Under the pieces are notes generated by a model, which saw nothing but the letters and a program-made list of their open reading frames with translations, made no database searches and had not been told where the DNA came from. 64,000 nt of DNA from Achromobacter xylosoxidans (GTDB lineage Bacteria > Pseudomonadota > Gammaproteobacteria > Burkholderiales > Burkholderiaceae_B), in assembly GCF_014490035.1 (NCBI RefSeq), contig NZ_CP061008.1, positions 4,712,001-4,776,000 of the forward strand. Direction: 5' to 3'. The position numbers and the translations under genes were made by a program. This document shows, piece by piece, positions 36,714 through 45,101 of the stretch. How positions within the stretch are numbered: position 1 is the stretch's first letter; each line of letters starts with the position of its first letter.

Positions 36714-38149
36714 TCTCGCTGAACCTCGTCACCCTGCTGTACCTGATCGCCTCGGTCTGCTTCATCCAGGCGCTCAAGGGCCTGTCGCATCCGACCACGT
36801 CGCGGCTGGGCAATGCGTTCGGCATGGCCGGCATGGCGATCGCCGTGCTGACCACGGCCGCGCTCATCGTCGGGCTGGCGCGCGACGGCGCCGCCACCAT
36901 CGGCCTGGGCTGGGTCGTGTTGGGCCTCTTGGTGGGCGGCTCCATCGGCACGCTGATGGCCAAGCGCGTCGAGATGACCAAGATGCCCGAGCTGGTCGCC
37001 TTCATGCACAGCATGATCGGCCTGGCGGCGGTCGCGATTGCGGTAGCCGTGGTGGCCGAACCGCATGCCTTCGGCATCGTGCCCGTCGGCGTGCCGATTC
37101 CCACCGGCAACCGCTTCGAGCTGTTCATCGGCACCTTCGTCGGCGCCATCACGTTCTCGGGTTCGGTCATCGCCTTCGGCAAACTGTCGGGCAAGTACAA
37201 GTTCCGCCTGTTCCAGGGCGCGCCGGTGGTGTTCTCGGGCCAGCACATGCTGAACCTGGCGCTGGCGCTGCTGATGCTGGCATGCGGCATCTGGTTCATG
37301 CTCACACAGGAATGGACGCCGTTCGTCATCATGACGCTCATCGCCTTCGTGCTGGGCGTCCTGATCATCATCCCGATCGGCGGCGCCGACATGCCGGTGG
37401 TGGTGTCCATGCTGAACAGCTACTCGGGCTGGGCGGCAGCCGGCATCGGCTTCTCGCTGAACAACCCCATGCTGATCATCGCCGGTTCGCTGGTGGGTTC
37501 TTCGGGCGCGATCCTGTCCTACATCATGTGCAAGGCGATGAACCGCTCGTTCTTCAACGTCATCCTGGGCGGCTTCGGCGGCCAGGCCGGCGCGGGCGCC
37601 GCGGCGGGCGATGCGCAGCAGCGCAGCGTCAAGTCGGGCAGCCCCGACGACGCCGCCTTCCTGATGACCAACGCCGAAAGCGTGACCATCGTTCCCGGCT
37701 ACGGCCTGGCGGTGGCGCGCGCGCAGCACGCGCTGAAGGAACTGGCGGAAAAGCTCACCGAGCGCGGCGTGACCGTCAAGTACGCCATCCACCCGGTGGC
37801 GGGACGCATGCCCGGCCACATGAACGTGCTGCTGGCCGAGGCCGAAGTGCCTTACGACCAGGTCTTCGAAATGGAAGACATCAACAGCGAGTTCGGCCAG
37901 ACCGACGTGGTGCTGGTGCTGGGCGCGAACGACGTGGTGAATCCGGCCGCCAAGAACGACCCGAAGTCGCCCATTGCCGGCATGCCCATCCTGGAAGCCT
38001 ACAAGGCCCGCACCGTGATCGTGAACAAGCGGTCCATGGCTTCGGGCTACGCGGGCCTGGACAACGAGCTCTTCTACATGGACCGCACGATGATGGTTTT
38101 CGGCGACGCCAAGAAGGTGCTTGAAGACATGGTCAAGGCCGTGGAGTAA
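36710..38149 (+). CDS. pntB: NAD(P) transhydrogenase subunit beta
   Basis: The 479-residue subunit has about eight membrane helices and a C-terminal NADP(H)-binding domain III (SVTIVPGYGLAVARAQ, HPVAGRMPGHMNVLLAEA, VLVLGANDVVNPAA, NKRSMASGYAGLDNELF). Together with PntAA and PntAB it uses the proton gradient to reduce NADP+ with NADH. The start ATG 36710 overlaps the pntAB stop; GGAGG lies 9 nt upstream. Confidence 0.96.
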   Translation: MISLNLVTLLYLIASVCFIQALKGLSHPTTSRLGNAFGMAGMAIAVLTTAALIVGLARDGAATIGLGWVVLGLLVGGSIGTLMAKRVEMTKMPELVAFMHSMIGLAAVAIAVAVVAEPHAFGIVPVGVPIPTGNRFELFIGTFVGAITFSGSVIAFGKLSGKYKFRLFQGAPVVFSGQHMLNLALALLMLACGIWFMLTQEWTPFVIMTLIAFVLGVLIIIPIGGADMPVVVSMLNSYSGWAAAGIGFSLNNPMLIIAGSLVGSSGAILSYIMCKAMNRSFFNVILGGFGGQAGAGAAAGDAQQRSVKSGSPDDAAFLMTNAESVTIVPGYGLAVARAQHALKELAEKLTERGVTVKYAIHPVAGRMPGHMNVLLAEAEVPYDQVFEMEDINSEFGQTDVVLVLGANDVVNPAAKNDPKSPIAGMPILEAYKARTVIVNKRSMASGYAGLDNELFYMDRTMMVFGDAKKVLEDMVKAVE

Positions 38150-38156
38150 AACGCCC

Positions 38157-38186
38157 GGCGCCGGATGCCGCCTGGCGTCCGGCGCC
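38157..38186. terminator. Bidirectional stem-loop between pntB and glcF
   Basis: GGCGCCGGA pairs with TCCGGCGCC, with an inner GCC/GGC, between the two convergent operons. The stem overlaps the glcF stop codon. No T-run is present, so termination efficiency is uncertain. Confidence 0.5.
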
Positions 38187-39430
38187 TACGCGCCGCGCTG
38201 GCCCGCAGGCTGGCGCAACTGTTCGTCAACCACTTCGATCCAATGCCGCACCGGCGTGTCGGTGCCGCTTTGCAGGTGGCCGATGCAGCCGATGTTGGCG
38301 GACAGGATCACGTCCGGTCCGCCCGCGGCGATCGCGCCCAGCTTGCGGTCGCGCAGTTCCAGCGCGATCTCCGGATTCAACACCGAATAGGCGCCCGCCG
38401 AACCGCAGCACAAGTGCTTGTCGGCGAATGGCTGCAATGCAAAACCCAGATCCGCCAGCAATTGTTCCGACAGCGGCCGCAGGCCTTGCCAATGCTGCAG
38501 CGTGCATGGCGGATGGAAGGCCGCGCGCGTGCCCGCCGGCAGCCGCGAACGCAGTTGCGCCGCATGCGGCGCGACGATCTCGGCCACGTCCTTCACCAGC
38601 GCCACGATGTCCGCAGCCTTTTGCGCGTAGGCCGGATCGTGCCGCAGGTGATGCGCATACTCCTTGACCATGGCGCCGCAGCCGGACGCGTTCATCACAA
38701 TGGCCTCGACCTTGCCATCCTGCAGCAGCGGCCACCAGGCATCAACGTTGGCGCGCATCTGCGCCAGCGCATCGTCCTGCGCGTCCAGGTGGAAACTGGC
38801 CGCACCGCAGCAGCCGGCGCCGGGGGCGATGCGCGCGCCTATGCCCACCGCGTCCAGCACGCGGATGGTGGCCGCATCGATGGTCGGCATCATGGCGGGC
38901 TGCACGCAGCCCGCCAGCATCAGCACCTGGCGCGCATGGCCCGCCACCTGCGGCAGCGGCCCCGCCGCGCGGCGCTCCGGCACCTTGCGCTTGAGCGCCT
39001 CCGGCAGCATGCCGCGCACCGCCTGCCCCAGCCGCATCGCGGGCGCGAACAGCGGCGACAGCATGGTCTTGCGCAACAAGGTGCGTTTGGTCTTGTCGGC
39101 CCAGCTGCGCGGCACGCGCTCTTCGACGATCTTGCGGCCGATATCCACCAGATGGCCGTACTGGACGCCGGACGGGCAAGTGGTCTCGCAATTGCGGCAA
39201 GTCAGGCAGCGGTCCAGGTGCTGCTGCGTGGACTGCGTGGGCTCGGCGCCCTCCAGCACCTGCTTGATCAGATAGATGCGTCCGCGCGGGCTGTCCAGCT
39301 CGTCGCCCAGCACCTGATACGTCGGACAGGTCGCGGTGCAGAAGCCGCAGTGCACGCAACGCCGCAGGATGGCGTCGGCCTCCTTGCCCAGATCGGTATC
39401 GCGTGCCCAGGATGCCAGATTGGTTTGCAT
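38186..39430 (-). CDS. glcF: Glycolate oxidase iron-sulfur subunit
   Basis: The 414-residue subunit holds two [4Fe-4S] sites: C25, C28, C31, C35 in RCVHCGFCTATCP and C75, C78, C81, C85 in RCLTCRNCETTCP. Two CCG-type domains follow (APGAGCCGAASFH and DKHLCCGSAGAYS). It passes electrons from the flavin subunits to the respiratory chain. It is the last gene of glcDEF and begins 6 bp after glcE. Confidence 0.95.
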   Translation of the reverse strand: MQTNLASWARDTDLGKEADAILRRCVHCGFCTATCPTYQVLGDELDSPRGRIYLIKQVLEGAEPTQSTQQHLDRCLTCRNCETTCPSGVQYGHLVDIGRKIVEERVPRSWADKTKRTLLRKTMLSPLFAPAMRLGQAVRGMLPEALKRKVPERRAAGPLPQVAGHARQVLMLAGCVQPAMMPTIDAATIRVLDAVGIGARIAPGAGCCGAASFHLDAQDDALAQMRANVDAWWPLLQDGKVEAIVMNASGCGAMVKEYAHHLRHDPAYAQKAADIVALVKDVAEIVAPHAAQLRSRLPAGTRAAFHPPCTLQHWQGLRPLSEQLLADLGFALQPFADKHLCCGSAGAYSVLNPEIALELRDRKLGAIAAGGPDVILSANIGCIGHLQSGTDTPVRHWIEVVDEQLRQPAGQRGA

Positions 39431-39436
39431 GATGCC

Positions 39437-40543
39437 CTATAGATCCAGGACCAGGCGGCCGGGGTTGAACAGGCCGGCCGGATCGAGCTCTTGTTTGAGG
39501 CGGCGCGTGATCGAAGCGATCCCGGGCGCCAGAGGATGGAATACGCCGTCGGCAGGCGGCTTGCCCTGCCCGGCGCGGAACAGCGTGGCGTGGCCGCCCA
39601 GCCGCTCGGCGGTCTCGCGCAGCGTGGCGGCGTCTTGCTCACCCGACAGCCAGCGCTGGCCTCCCCCCCATTCCAATAAGGTCGGCCCCAGTCCCAACGC
39701 GGCGGCGGTGGGCGGCAACGCCAGGCGCCACAAGGGCCGGCCCGGCGTGAAGAAGGAATGCGTCTGCTCGCGCAGCGACCGCCACCAGGCCTGCGCAGCC
39801 TCGGGCGCCATTGGCGCGCCGCCTATTAGCTGGCGGGCGCTGGCGATCGCGGGCGGCGCGCCCGACAGGCGCACGGCCATCTGGCCTTCGGCGCCCTCAT
39901 CGCCGCCGCTCCAGCTGGTGGCCGAGATCGGCAGGGGCTTGCCGCGCCACAGGGCGAAGCTGGCCAAGGCCTGAGCCTGCGTCGCCGGCAGCGCCAGGGT
40001 GATCTCTTCCATCGGCCGCGGCACGACCTTCAAGGACACTTCGAGTATGGCGCCGAAGATGCCGTGCGAACCGGCCAACAGGCGCGATACGTCATAGCCC
40101 GCCACGTTCTTCATGACCTCGCCGCCGAACGAGAGGATGCGGCCTTCCGAATCCAGCAGTTGCGCGCCCAGGACAAAATCCTTGAGCGCGCCGGCACTCA
40201 TGCGGCGCGGGCCTGACAGCCCCGTGGCGACGCATCCTCCGACCGTGGCGGACGCCGAGAAATGCGGCGGCTCGAAGGCCAGCATCTGCCCGTTCTCGGC
40301 CAGCGCGGCTTCGAGCTCGGCCAGCGGCGTACCCGCGCGCACCGTCACCACCAGCTCCGACGGGTGGTAGCTGACGATGCCGCGATAGGGTGTCATGTCC
40401 AGCAGGCAGTGGCCGTCCTGCGGCGTCACCGGGCGGTAATTGCCATAGAACGCCTTGCTGCCCCCGCCCATCACGAACAGGGGTTTGTGGCCGGCACGGG
40501 CCGTCATGACCTGGTCGCACAATTCCGACAGGACGAAATCCAT
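39437..40543 (-). CDS. glcE: Glycolate oxidase FAD-binding subunit GlcE
   Basis: The 368-residue subunit has the FAD_binding_4 (PCMH) fold: VTVRAGTPLAELEAALAENG, GGCVATGLSGPRRMSAGALKD and NVAGYDVSRLLAGSHG, which interact with the adenine and pyrophosphate of FAD. AGGAC precedes the ATG at 40543. The gene lies 11 bp downstream of glcD and 6 bp upstream of glcF. Confidence 0.93.
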   Translation of the reverse strand: MDFVLSELCDQVMTARAGHKPLFVMGGGSKAFYGNYRPVTPQDGHCLLDMTPYRGIVSYHPSELVVTVRAGTPLAELEAALAENGQMLAFEPPHFSASATVGGCVATGLSGPRRMSAGALKDFVLGAQLLDSEGRILSFGGEVMKNVAGYDVSRLLAGSHGIFGAILEVSLKVVPRPMEEITLALPATQAQALASFALWRGKPLPISATSWSGGDEGAEGQMAVRLSGAPPAIASARQLIGGAPMAPEAAQAWWRSLREQTHSFFTPGRPLWRLALPPTAAALGLGPTLLEWGGGQRWLSGEQDAATLRETAERLGGHATLFRAGQGKPPADGVFHPLAPGIASITRRLKQELDPAGLFNPGRLVLDL

Positions 40544-40554
40544 AAGGACAGGTC

Positions 40555-42054
40555 CTAGAAACGGGCGAGATCGGGGAAGCGCAACTCTCCCGCGTGGACG
40601 TGCATCTTGCCGTATTCGGCGCAGCGGGCCAGCGTAGGGATGACTTTTTCAGGATTGAGCAGGCAGGGCGGATCGAAGGCCCGCTTGACCGCCAGGAACG
40701 CGTCGAGTTCTTCGCGAGAGAATTGCACGCACATTTGATTTATTTTCTCCATACCCACACCGTGCTCTCCAGTCACGGTCCCTCCTACCTGCACGCACAG
40801 CTCGAGTATGGCGGCACCGAATTTCTCGGCGCGCTCCACCTCGTCCGGCTTGTTTGAATCGAACAGGATCAACGGATGCAGGTTGCCGTCGCCTGCGTGA
40901 AAGACGTTGGCGCAGCGCAGGCTGAATTCGTCTTCCATCTGCTCGATGGCGCCCAGCACGCGCGCCAGATGGCGGCGCGGTATCGTGCCGTCCATGCAAT
41001 AGTAATCGGGCGATACGCGCCCCGCGGCCGGGAAGGCATTCTTGCGGCCGGCCCAGAACTTCAGGCGCTCGGCCTCTGACGACGAGACCTGGCAGCGCGT
41101 GGCTCCGGCCTCGCGGAACACGGCCTCCATGCGCGCAATCTCGTGCTCGACCTCTTCGGGCGTGCCGTCCGATTCGCACAGCAGGATGGCTTGCGCGTCC
41201 ATGTCGTAGCCGGCGCGCACAAAGGGTTCGACCATGTGCGTCGCACGACGGTCCATCATCTCCAGACCCGCGGGTATCATGCCGGCCGCGATCACCTGCG
41301 TGACCGCATTGCCCGCCGCTTCCACGCTGGAAAAGCTGGCCATGACGACCTGCGCGCAGGCCGGCTTGGGAATGAGCTTGACCGTCACCTCCGTGACCAC
41401 GCCCAGCATGCCTTCCGAACCGATGAAGACGGACAGCAAATCCAGGCCCGGCGCATCGGGCGCTTCGGAGCCCAGTTCAACCACATCGCCATCGATCGTC
41501 ACAACCCGCACGCGCAGCACGTTGTGCACGGTCAGCCCGTACTTCAGGCAATGCACGCCGCCGGAGTTCTCCGCCACGTTGCCGCCGATGGAACAGGCGA
41601 TCTGGCTGGAAGGATCAGGCGCGTAATACAGCCCGTAGGGCGCGGCCGCCTCCGAGATCGCCAGGTTGCGCACGCCGGGCTGCACGATGGCCGTGGCGCT
41701 GGCCAGGTCGATGTGCTTGATGCGATTGAACTTGGACAAGCCGAGCAACACGCCGCGGCTGTGCGGCATGGCGCCGCCGGACAAGCCGGTGCCGGCGCCG
41801 CGCGCGACGATCGGCGCATTCAGGCGTTTGCAGACGCGCATGACAGCCTGTACCTGCTCTTCCGTTTCGGGCAGGGCGACGACCGCAGGCAGCGCGCGAT
41901 ATAGGGAGAGGCCATCGCACTCGTAGGGGCGCGTATCTTCTTCGCGGAACAACACGCAGTGCGCGGGCAACACGGCCGACAACGCCTCGATGAGCTGCTG
42001 CAAAGAATAAGGCGCCTGCACTTGTGCCAGGCCGGTTTCGACCAATGAATTCAT
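40555..42054 (-). CDS. glcD: Glycolate oxidase subunit GlcD
   Basis: The 499-residue catalytic FAD subunit oxidises glycolate to glyoxylate, with the same length as E. coli GlcD. It has PIVARGAGTGLSGGAMP, SIGGNVAENSGGVHCLKYG, SVFIGSEGMLGVVTEVTV and the late GEHGVGMEKI. The start is ATG 42054 (MNSLVETGL). It is first of the glcDEF set on the minus strand; the upstream paralog at 42259-43668 is cut off by a terminator. Confidence 0.95.
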   Translation of the reverse strand: MNSLVETGLAQVQAPYSLQQLIEALSAVLPAHCVLFREEDTRPYECDGLSLYRALPAVVALPETEEQVQAVMRVCKRLNAPIVARGAGTGLSGGAMPHSRGVLLGLSKFNRIKHIDLASATAIVQPGVRNLAISEAAAPYGLYYAPDPSSQIACSIGGNVAENSGGVHCLKYGLTVHNVLRVRVVTIDGDVVELGSEAPDAPGLDLLSVFIGSEGMLGVVTEVTVKLIPKPACAQVVMASFSSVEAAGNAVTQVIAAGMIPAGLEMMDRRATHMVEPFVRAGYDMDAQAILLCESDGTPEEVEHEIARMEAVFREAGATRCQVSSSEAERLKFWAGRKNAFPAAGRVSPDYYCMDGTIPRRHLARVLGAIEQMEDEFSLRCANVFHAGDGNLHPLILFDSNKPDEVERAEKFGAAILELCVQVGGTVTGEHGVGMEKINQMCVQFSREELDAFLAVKRAFDPPCLLNPEKVIPTLARCAEYGKMHVHAGELRFPDLARF

Positions 42055-42201
42055 GAGCGCAACAATAGCGCGAGCGCCCGCCACTAGCAGACCGGGATTT
42101 ACCCGCATCCGTGCACCTATGGCATGCCAGATAAGTAACCAGCCGTAATCTCTCGCCGCGCAGCGTGGCCGCCCCGCTCGTTCACGCCTGAGGATGGCAA
42201 G

Positions 42202-42229
42202 AAAAAAGCCGACGGCGCGCCGTCGGCTT
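42202..42229 (-). terminator. Rho-independent terminator of the Dld-like gene
   Basis: AAGCCGACGGC pairs with GCCGTCGGCTT over a tiny loop, with six T residues on the minus strand. It lies 30 bp past the 42259 gene and isolates it from glcD. Confidence 0.88.
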
Positions 42230-42258
42230 CGGAAGTCGGCTGCGCTGCCGAAGCAGGC

Positions 42259-43668
42259 TTACCAGGACACGATCTTGCCAGGATTGAGGATGTTGTTCGG
42301 ATCAAACGCGTGCTTCAGGCTGCGCATCAGATCCAGGGCGTCCTCGCCATGCTCTTCAGCCATGAACTGCATCTTGTGCAGGCCCACGCCGTGCTCGCCC
42401 GTGCAGGTGCCGTCGGCGGCGATCGCGCGGCGCACCAGATTGTGGTTGATGGTTTCGGATTCTTCCCATTCCTTGGCGCTGTCCGGATCGAGCAGCATCA
42501 GCACATGGAAGTTGCCGTCGCCCACGTGGCCCACGATCGTGTAGGGGAAGCTGGCGCGGTCCAGTTCCTCGACCGTCTCGCTCACGCAATCGGCCAGGCG
42601 CGAGATCGGCACGCAGACGTCGGTGGTGCTGGCGCGGCAGCCGGGGCGCAGTTGCAGGCCCGCGAAATAGGCATTGTGGCGGGCGGTCCACAGGCGGCTG
42701 CGGTCTTCGGGACGTTCGGCCCATTCGAAATCCATGCCGCCGTGATCGGCCGTGATCGCCTGTACGATCTCGGCCTGCTCCTGCACGCCGGCCGGGCTGC
42801 CGTGGAACTCGAACACCAGCAGCGGCGTTTCGCGCAGCGTCAGCTTGCTGTGCAGGTTCACCGCGCGCACGCTGGCGGCGTCCATGAATTCAACGCGGGC
42901 GATCTGCACGCCCATCTGGATGATTTCGATCACGCTCTGCACCGCCGAATCCAGCGTCGGGAAGTTGCAGACCGCGGCCGACACGGCTTCAGGCTGGGGA
43001 TACAGGCGCACCGTCACTTCGGTGATGATGCCCAGGGTGCCTTCGCTGCCGACGAAGATGCGCGTCAGGTCGTAGCCGGCCGAGGACTTGCGGGCGCGGC
43101 CCGCGGTGCGGACGATGCGTCCATCCGCAGTCACCACGGTCAGCGACATGACGTTCTCGCGCATGGTGCCGTAGCGCACGGCATTGGTGCCGGAAGCGCG
43201 CGTGGCCGCCATGCCCCCCAGGCTGGCGTCGGCGCCCGGATCTATCGGAAAGAACAGGCCGGTATCGCGGATTTCGTCGTTGAGCTGCTTGCGCAGCACG
43301 CCAGCCTGCACGGTGGCGGTCAGGTCCTCGGCGTTGATCGCAAGAATCTTGTTCATCTGCGACAGGTCGAGACTGATGCCGCCCTGGATCGCGAGGATGT
43401 GGCCTTCGAGCGAAGAACCCGCGCCATAAGGGATCAAAGGAACGCGATGCTCGTTGCACAGCTTGGCGATCTCGGCCACTTCCTCGGTCGTGTGCGCGAA
43501 GACCACCGCGTCCGGCGGCATGGCCGGATAGGGAGATTCATCGCGGCCATGATGGTCGCGCATCGCGGCAGATTCGGACAGGCGGTCGCCAAAGCGCGCG
43601 CGCAAAGCATCCAGACAAGCGGCCGGCACCGGACGGCGCAGCGTTTCGGCATGCATGGGGGCATTCAT
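42259..43668 (-). CDS. FAD-linked oxidase (D-lactate dehydrogenase / GlcD-like)
   Basis: The 469-residue protein has the FAD_binding_4 and FAD-oxidase C domains: LIPYGAGSSLEGHI, LGGMAATRASGTNAVRYG, IFVGSEGTLGIITEVTV and GEHGVGLHKMQF. This layout is shared by D-lactate dehydrogenase (cytochrome) and GlcD; the GAGSSLEGH version points to the Dld-type. The substrate (D-lactate or another 2-hydroxy acid) needs biochemistry. It is a paralog of the adjacent glcD, but in its own transcription unit. Confidence 0.85.
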   Translation of the reverse strand: MNAPMHAETLRRPVPAACLDALRARFGDRLSESAAMRDHHGRDESPYPAMPPDAVVFAHTTEEVAEIAKLCNEHRVPLIPYGAGSSLEGHILAIQGGISLDLSQMNKILAINAEDLTATVQAGVLRKQLNDEIRDTGLFFPIDPGADASLGGMAATRASGTNAVRYGTMRENVMSLTVVTADGRIVRTAGRARKSSAGYDLTRIFVGSEGTLGIITEVTVRLYPQPEAVSAAVCNFPTLDSAVQSVIEIIQMGVQIARVEFMDAASVRAVNLHSKLTLRETPLLVFEFHGSPAGVQEQAEIVQAITADHGGMDFEWAERPEDRSRLWTARHNAYFAGLQLRPGCRASTTDVCVPISRLADCVSETVEELDRASFPYTIVGHVGDGNFHVLMLLDPDSAKEWEESETINHNLVRRAIAADGTCTGEHGVGLHKMQFMAEEHGEDALDLMRSLKHAFDPNNILNPGKIVSW

Positions 43669-43775
43669 GATCAGCGTGATCCTGGGTTAGATTGGTTGAT
43701 CCGATTATTCTACGCCGCCGCGCGCGCCGCGCCGCAAACCGCCAGGCGCTAGCGGCCCTCAGTTTTACCAGGGAC

Positions 43776-44849
43776 TTACTTGCCGGTCGTAAGGGCGACC
43801 CGGCGGCGTTCGCGCACCGCATGAGCCAAACGCTCGAGCACGGCGACCGAGGCGTCCCAGTCGATGCAGCCGTCGGTGATGCTCTGGCCGTAGACCAGCG
43901 GCGTGCCAGGCACCATGTCCTGGCGGCCGCCCAGCAGGTGGCTTTCAACCATGACGCCCACCAGGCGGCTGTCGCCCGCTTCCATCTGGCGCGCCACGTC
44001 TTCGATGACCAAGGGCTGGTTCTCGGGCTTCTTGCTGCTGTTGGCGTGGCTGGCGTCGATCATGATGCGCTGCGCCAGACCGGCCTTGGACATGTCCTGG
44101 CAGGCCGCTTCGATGCTGGCCGCATCGTAGTTCGGCGTCTTGCCGCCGCGCAGGATGACGTGGCAGTCCTCGTTGCCGGCCGTCGACACAATTGCGGAAT
44201 GCCCGCCCTTGGTCACCGACAGGAAATGGTGCGGCTGGGAGGCAGCCTTGATCGCATCGACCGCGATCTTCACATTGCCGTCGGTGCCGTTCTTGAACCC
44301 CACCGGACACGACAGTCCCGATGCCAGCTCGCGATGCACCTGGCTTTCCGTCGTCCGAGCCCCGATCGCCCCCCAGGAGACCAGATCCGCGATGTACTGC
44401 GGCGTAATCATGTCCAGGAACTCGCAACCCGCCGGCAGTCCCATGCTGTTGATGTCCAGCAGCAGCTCGCGGGCGACGCGCACGCCCTTGTTGATGTCGA
44501 AGCTGCCGTCCAGATCCGGATCGTTGATCAAACCCTTCCAGCCCACGGTGGTGCGCGGCTTCTCGAAGTACACGCGCATCACGATTTCCAGGTCGGCGCT
44601 CAGCCGGTCGCGCACAGGCTTCAGACGCTTCGCATATTCGATGGCCGCGCGGGTGTCGTGGATGGAGCAAGGACCGATCACGACGATCATCCGGTCATCC
44701 ATGCCGTGCAGGATGCGGTGCATCCCCTGGCGGGCGGCGAACACGGTGTCGGACGCCTCCTTGGTGCAGGCGAACTCGCGCATGACGTGCGCGGGCGGGT
44801 TCAGCTCTTTGATTTCTCGAATGCGAAGGTCGTCGGTATTGTGTGACAC
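43776..44849 (-). CDS. aroG: 3-deoxy-7-phosphoheptulonate synthase (class I DAHP synthase)
   Basis: The enzyme condenses PEP and erythrose-4-phosphate, the first step of the shikimate pathway. The 357-residue class I-alpha protein has VIGPCSIHD, RVYFEKPRTTVGWKG, GARTTESQVHRELASGLSCPVGFKNGT split across the active site, and IMIDASHANSSKKPENQ. The start is GTG 44849, with AGGAG 7 nt upstream. Just upstream on the same strand lie a Phe/Tyr-rich leader ORF and a strong hairpin, suggesting attenuation by aromatic amino acids. Feedback type (Phe, Tyr or Trp) is not decided by sequence. Confidence 0.94.
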   Translation of the reverse strand: MSHNTDDLRIREIKELNPPAHVMREFACTKEASDTVFAARQGMHRILHGMDDRMIVVIGPCSIHDTRAAIEYAKRLKPVRDRLSADLEIVMRVYFEKPRTTVGWKGLINDPDLDGSFDINKGVRVARELLLDINSMGLPAGCEFLDMITPQYIADLVSWGAIGARTTESQVHRELASGLSCPVGFKNGTDGNVKIAVDAIKAASQPHHFLSVTKGGHSAIVSTAGNEDCHVILRGGKTPNYDAASIEAACQDMSKAGLAQRIMIDASHANSSKKPENQPLVIEDVARQMEAGDSRLVGVMVESHLLGGRQDMVPGTPLVYGQSITDGCIDWDASVAVLERLAHAVRERRRVALTTGK

Positions 44850-44914
44850 GGTACTGCTCCTGGGTTGCCCGCCGCGGGGATGTTTCCCGAGATGGTTTCC
44901 TCAACTGGCGGCGC

Positions 44915-44947
44915 AAAAAAAGCCGCCAGTTCGCTGGCGGCTTTTTT
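44915..44947 (-). terminator. Attenuator terminator in the aroG leader (3:4 hairpin)
   Basis: GCCGCCAG pairs with CTGGCGGC around CGAA, flanked by A/T tracts that give a seven-U run on the minus-strand RNA. It lies 65 nt before the aroG start and 21 nt past the leader ORF stop. Its 5' arm (44932-44940) can pair instead with 44991-44999 in the leader, forming an alternative antiterminator. Confidence 0.88.
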
Positions 44948-44967
44948 GGGGGGATTCTTTCCAAACT

Positions 44968-45051
44968 TCAGATTGAGCGCGTCCCTTCCTCCGCCAGCGG
45001 CTTCAGAAAACCATAAAAATAAAAATAAAAGGCGGGGGACGCGAATTTCAT
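44968..45051 (-). CDS. aroG leader peptide, Phe/Tyr-rich
   Basis: The 27-codon ORF starts MKFASPA and continues with FYFYFYGF at residues 8-15, then a neutral tail ending RSI before TGA. The control codons are all TTT or TAT, in a window whose genes prefer TTC and TAC. The run is the only Phe/Tyr-rich stretch of this kind here. The ORF overlaps region 1 and region 2 of the leader RNA fold. The ribosome-binding site is poor, so translation may start on a near-leaderless mRNA. This reads as a transcription-attenuation leader of the pheL type. Confidence 0.72.
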   Translation of the reverse strand: MKFASPAFYFYFYGFLKPLAEEGTRSI

Positions 45052-45059
45052 GGGGATTG

Positions 45060-45088
45060 ACTCTAGCACAAATTTTTCGAGCCGTCAT
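45060..45088 (-). promoter_or_regulatory. Candidate promoter for the aroG leader
   Basis: On the minus strand ATGACG (45088-45083) and TAGAGT (45065-45060) are 17 bp apart, each matching 4 of 6 consensus bases. Start of transcription would be only a few bases before the leader ATG at 45051. The gap between the tldD stop and the leader is 50 bp, so a promoter must lie here or inside tldD. Confidence 0.4.
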
Positions 45089-45101
45089 CCGTGTTTTTGA
45101 G

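Noticed and set aside
44801-45088. A 95-codon minus-strand ORF over the aroG leader in another frame
   Set aside because: It runs through the terminator into the aroG start; the Phe/Tyr leader in the other frame ends properly at TGA before the terminator and fits an attenuator.
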